64,000 nucleotides of DNA from Halomonas sp. CUBES01 (lineage in GTDB: Bacteria; Pseudomonadota; Gammaproteobacteria; Pseudomonadales; Halomonadaceae): assembly GCF_020991005.1 (NCBI RefSeq), contig NZ_JAJLLW010000002.1:248001-312000 (forward strand), given 5' to 3'. This document shows, piece after piece, positions 61,560 to 64,000 of the stretch (its first letter is position 1; the number at the start of each line of letters is the position of its first letter). The notes under the pieces are model-generated. The model ran no database searches and was not told the origin of the DNA. It worked only from the letters and a program-made list of their open reading frames with translations. Position numbers and translations under genes: made by a program.

Positions 61560-63272
61560 ATGACCTCGACTTCTGTCGCCTCGCCGAGCTTCGGCGATCT
61601 GGCTCTATTGCCTGCCGTTCTGTCTGCTGTTGAAGCACAGGGCTATGAAACTCCCTCGCCGATCCAGGCGCAGACGATCCCTGCGTTGCTGGAAGGCCGC
61701 GATATGCTGGGCCAGGCACAAACCGGCACCGGCAAGACCGCTGCATTTGCACTGCCATTGCTTACGCGTCTGGATCTGACGCGCCGCGAACCTCAGGTGC
61801 TGGTCATGGCACCGACCCGTGAGCTGGCGCAGCAGGTTGCCGCCTCGTTCAGCAAGTATGGCCAAAACCTCAAGGGTCTCGAAGTCGCGATCCTGTGTGG
61901 CGGCCAGGAATACCGTGAACAGCTGGGCGCGCTGAAGCGCGGCGCCCAGGTGATCGTCGGCACCCCCGGCCGGATTATCGACCACCTGGATCGCGGCAGC
62001 CTTAAGCTTGACGGCCTGTCCGCCCTGGTGCTCGACGAAGCAGACGAAATGTTGCGCATGGGCTTTATCGACGACGTAAAACGCGTGGTTGCCGATACCC
62101 CGAAAGATGCTCAGCGTGTGTTCTTCTCGGCAACGCTGCCGACCGAAATCGAGCGCATCGTCAACCGCTATCTGGTTGACCCGGTCAAGGTGGCGATCGA
62201 GTCTGGCACCACCACCGGTGAAAACATCGAGCAACGCATCGTTCGCGTTGACGGTGGCGCCAAGCTTGAAGCCCTGGCGCGTATTCTCGAAGTCGAACCC
62301 GTCGATGGCGCCATCGTCTTTGTGCGTACCCGTGCCGCCTGCACCACCCTGGTGGAACAGCTGACCGCTCGTGGCATCAACGCCGCCGGCCTCTCCGGTG
62401 ATCTGGATCAGAGCCTGCGCGAGCGCACCATCACGCGCCTGAAGCGTGGCAAAGTCGACGTGTTGATCGCCACCGACGTCGCTGCCCGCGGCCTCGACGT
62501 ATCGCGTATCACCCACGTGATCAATTACGACCTGCCCCAGGACGCGGAAGCCTATACCCACCGCATCGGGCGTACCGGTCGTGCCGGACGTAGCGGCATC
62601 GCGATTACTTTTGCCGGCTTCCGTGAAGGCCGCAAAGTGGGCTGGATGGAGCAGGCAACCGGTCAGAAGATGTCCGAAATGCCGCTGCCCGACGAGAGCG
62701 CGATTCGTGCCCATCGTGATGAGGTCTTCCATCATCGCGTCGTGGCTGCGCTCACCAAGGGAGCCGAGGAACAGCGTGCTCTGGTCGAGCGCCTGGTCGA
62801 GGAAGGCCATGACCCTGTCGAGCTGGCCTGTGCCTTTGCGGCCATGGCCCGCGCTGACGAAGCGCCGATCGGTCGCCTCCAGGCACCGCGCAAGGAAAAG
62901 CCCTCGCGTGACGGCGCGTCAGGTGGCAAGCCGGGTGCGCGTCGCGAACGTTCCAGCGCACCGAGCGAAGGCATGACCCGCTACCGCGTTTCCGTTGGCC
63001 ATAAAGACGGCGTCAAGCCCGGCCAGCTGGTAGGCGCTCTTGCCAACGAAGGGGGTATCGAAGGCGCGCGTATCGGACGTATCGATATCCGTAACGCCTT
63101 CTCGGTGGTCGAGCTGCCCAGCGGTCTGCCGTCTACCATCCTGACCAAGATGGCGCGTGCCCGGGTTGCCGGCCGTCCGCTGGAAATCAGCGAAGACAGC
63201 GCGCCCGAGCGTGCGCCGCGCCGTCGTAATGACGATGGCGATGCGCCGGTCCGTCGCCGCGAACGCGCCTAA
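61560..63272 (+). CDS. deaD: DEAD-box RNA helicase (DeaD/CsdA-like)
   Basis: A 570-residue ATP-dependent RNA helicase. Motifs in order: Q motif (YETPSPIQAQTIP), AQTGTGKT, PTRELAQQ, GTPGR, DEAD, SATLP, then VFVRTRAACTTLV, TDVAARGLD and HRIGRTGRAGRSG. A DbpA-type RNA-binding domain near 478-548 (TRYRVSVGHKDGVKPGQLVGALANEGGI) and basic, Arg-rich tails match DeaD, which helps ribosome assembly and mRNA turnover in the cold. The start is ATG 61560; its ribosome site (CAAGGTGTG) is weak. Confidence 0.94.
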   Translation: MTSTSVASPSFGDLALLPAVLSAVEAQGYETPSPIQAQTIPALLEGRDMLGQAQTGTGKTAAFALPLLTRLDLTRREPQVLVMAPTRELAQQVAASFSKYGQNLKGLEVAILCGGQEYREQLGALKRGAQVIVGTPGRIIDHLDRGSLKLDGLSALVLDEADEMLRMGFIDDVKRVVADTPKDAQRVFFSATLPTEIERIVNRYLVDPVKVAIESGTTTGENIEQRIVRVDGGAKLEALARILEVEPVDGAIVFVRTRAACTTLVEQLTARGINAAGLSGDLDQSLRERTITRLKRGKVDVLIATDVAARGLDVSRITHVINYDLPQDAEAYTHRIGRTGRAGRSGIAITFAGFREGRKVGWMEQATGQKMSEMPLPDESAIRAHRDEVFHHRVVAALTKGAEEQRALVERLVEEGHDPVELACAFAAMARADEAPIGRLQAPRKEKPSRDGASGGKPGARRERSSAPSEGMTRYRVSVGHKDGVKPGQLVGALANEGGIEGARIGRIDIRNAFSVVELPSGLPSTILTKMARARVAGRPLEISEDSAPERAPRRRNDDGDAPVRRRERA

Positions 63273-63311
63273 GGATTGACCGGCTGCCGCCAGGCGGCAA
63301 CGGCTATCCCC

Positions 63312-63349
63312 ACGCCCCCGTGCCTTTCCAGGCCCGGGGGCGTTTTTTT
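63312..63349 (+). terminator. Terminator after the helicase gene
   Basis: Perfect arms ACGCCCCCG (63312-63320) and CGGGGGCGT (63335-63343) with an inner GCCT/AGGC pairing, followed by TTTTTT. A smaller GCCGCC/GGCGGC repeat lies just upstream near 63285. Confidence 0.93.
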
Positions 63350-63391
63350 GCTACCTTGTGCGTCTGGATGTCGGTAAATCAGGGAGGCCTT

Positions 63392-64000
63392 ATGGCGACA
63401 CCGCTACACGCATGGAACCTGGCGCCTAAACAGGCCATTGCGCTGCAGAGCCAGTTGGCCAAGCGTCTCGAACTTACCGACCGTATCGACCCGGTGCGCC
63501 ATATCGCCGGGGTGGATATTGGCTTCGAAGACCAGGGTGCCACCACCCGGGCGGCGGTGGTGGTGCTACGCTGGGCCCCGAACGCTGCCTCCCACCTGGC
63601 CGTGGTCGAGAAGGTGGTTCACCGCGAGGCGACGCGCATGCCCTATGTGCCCGGTCTGCTATCGTTTCGCGAGCTTCCGGCCGCGCTGGGCGCGTTCGAA
63701 AAACTCGCCGTGACGCCTGAACTGGTCATGGTGGACGGGCAGGGCATTGCCCACCCGCGCCATCTTGGCGTCGCTGCCCACTTAGGTCTGTGGCTGGACT
63801 TGCCCACCATTGGCATTGCCAAGTCACGGCTGACGGGCAGCCATACCGAGGTGGGGGAGGCGCGGGGCGACTGGGTGCCGCTGACCGCCGGGGATGCGGT
63901 GATCGGCGCGGTGCTGCGTTCGCGGGCCAAGGTCAAGCCGGTGTTCGTTTCTCCCGGCCACCGACTGTGTCTGGATACCTCGCTAAGCTGGGTTATGAGC
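63392..64000 (+). CDS. nfi: Endonuclease V (3' end outside the window)
   Basis: The first 203 codons of deoxyribonuclease V, which nicks DNA near deaminated bases such as inosine. The family landmarks are IAGVDIGFED (catalytic Asp), YVPGLLSFRELPA, VMVDGQGIAHPRHLGVAAHLGLWLDLPTIGIAKSRLTG and GAVLRSRAKVKPVFVSPGHRL. ATG 63392 has AGGGAGG five bases upstream. The frame is open to the window end, so only the last residues are missing. Confidence 0.95.
   Translation, partial: MATPLHAWNLAPKQAIALQSQLAKRLELTDRIDPVRHIAGVDIGFEDQGATTRAAVVVLRWAPNAASHLAVVEKVVHREATRMPYVPGLLSFRELPAALGAFEKLAVTPELVMVDGQGIAHPRHLGVAAHLGLWLDLPTIGIAKSRLTGSHTEVGEARGDWVPLTAGDAVIGAVLRSRAKVKPVFVSPGHRLCLDTSLSWVMS

Noticed and set aside
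61605..62810. A 401-codon minus-strand open frame opposite the helicase gene
   Set aside because: It lies wholly inside the DEAD-box gene on the other strand, shows no recognisable domain, and results from GC-rich codon bias.
1..64000. CRISPR arrays, tRNA/rRNA genes, insertion sequences and prophage genes
   Set aside because: No regularly spaced repeats, no cloverleaf or ribosomal sequence, and no transposase, integrase or phage protein was recognised on either strand.

Overview
The window reads as chromosomal DNA of a GC-rich gammaproteobacterium, most likely of the Halomonas type. The inference rests on gene content and order: an nirBD/nasA/cobA/kinase nitrate assimilation cluster, NasR, paired short chromate transporters, LysE, SpeG and CsbD, plus alanine-, glutamate- and aspartate-rich proteins. 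It was not tested by any database search. No rRNA, tRNA, CRISPR array or insertion sequence was recognised.

Layout. 1-19.1 kb is an accessory iron region. It opens with the tail of a peptide-type ABC exporter and a RelB/ParE-like toxin-antitoxin pair. A cytochrome b561 and a siderophore-interacting reductase on the minus strand face a FhuB-type double permease, FhuF reductase and a second, paralogous ABC exporter. VapBC-like and HigBA toxin-antitoxin modules follow. Then come two consecutive copies of one design: Fur box, FecI sigma factor, FecR, TonB receptor with STN signalling domain, and periplasmic siderophore-binding protein. The second copy has a much more AT-rich 3' half. 19.2-25.8 kb holds ordinary metabolic genes (LysE, threonine aldolase, SpeG, phosphoesterase, AGCS symporter, CDF transporter) and two unrecognised paralogous micro-genes of 38 and 45 codons.

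25.8-36.1 kb is nitrate assimilation. A FAD reductase, NirB and NirD diverge from nitrate reductase, CobA and a PP2C/kinase fusion. NarK and the ANTAR antiterminator NasR lie apart at 49.4-52.1 kb. All three transcription units carry a sigma-54 -24/-12 element. Two have an intrinsic terminator in the leader, and an NtrC-like palindrome sits between the divergent pair. This suggests nitrogen control of initiation followed by nitrate control of elongation. 36.1-42.8 kb is signal transduction: an OmpR-type regulator, a cofactor-domain sensor with a hybrid kinase, a REC-EAL protein and a chemoreceptor.

42.9-49.3 kb carries an ABC exporter, split chromate transporters with a GntR regulator, and oxidoreductases. 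52.4-60.2 kb has a patatin, two L,D-transpeptidases and an M23 endopeptidase (cell wall remodelling), a LysR regulator and a glutathionyl-hydroquinone reductase. 60.2-64 kb has two stress-type small proteins, a DEAD-box helicase with a hairpin-rich upstream region, and the start of endonuclease V, cut by the window edge.
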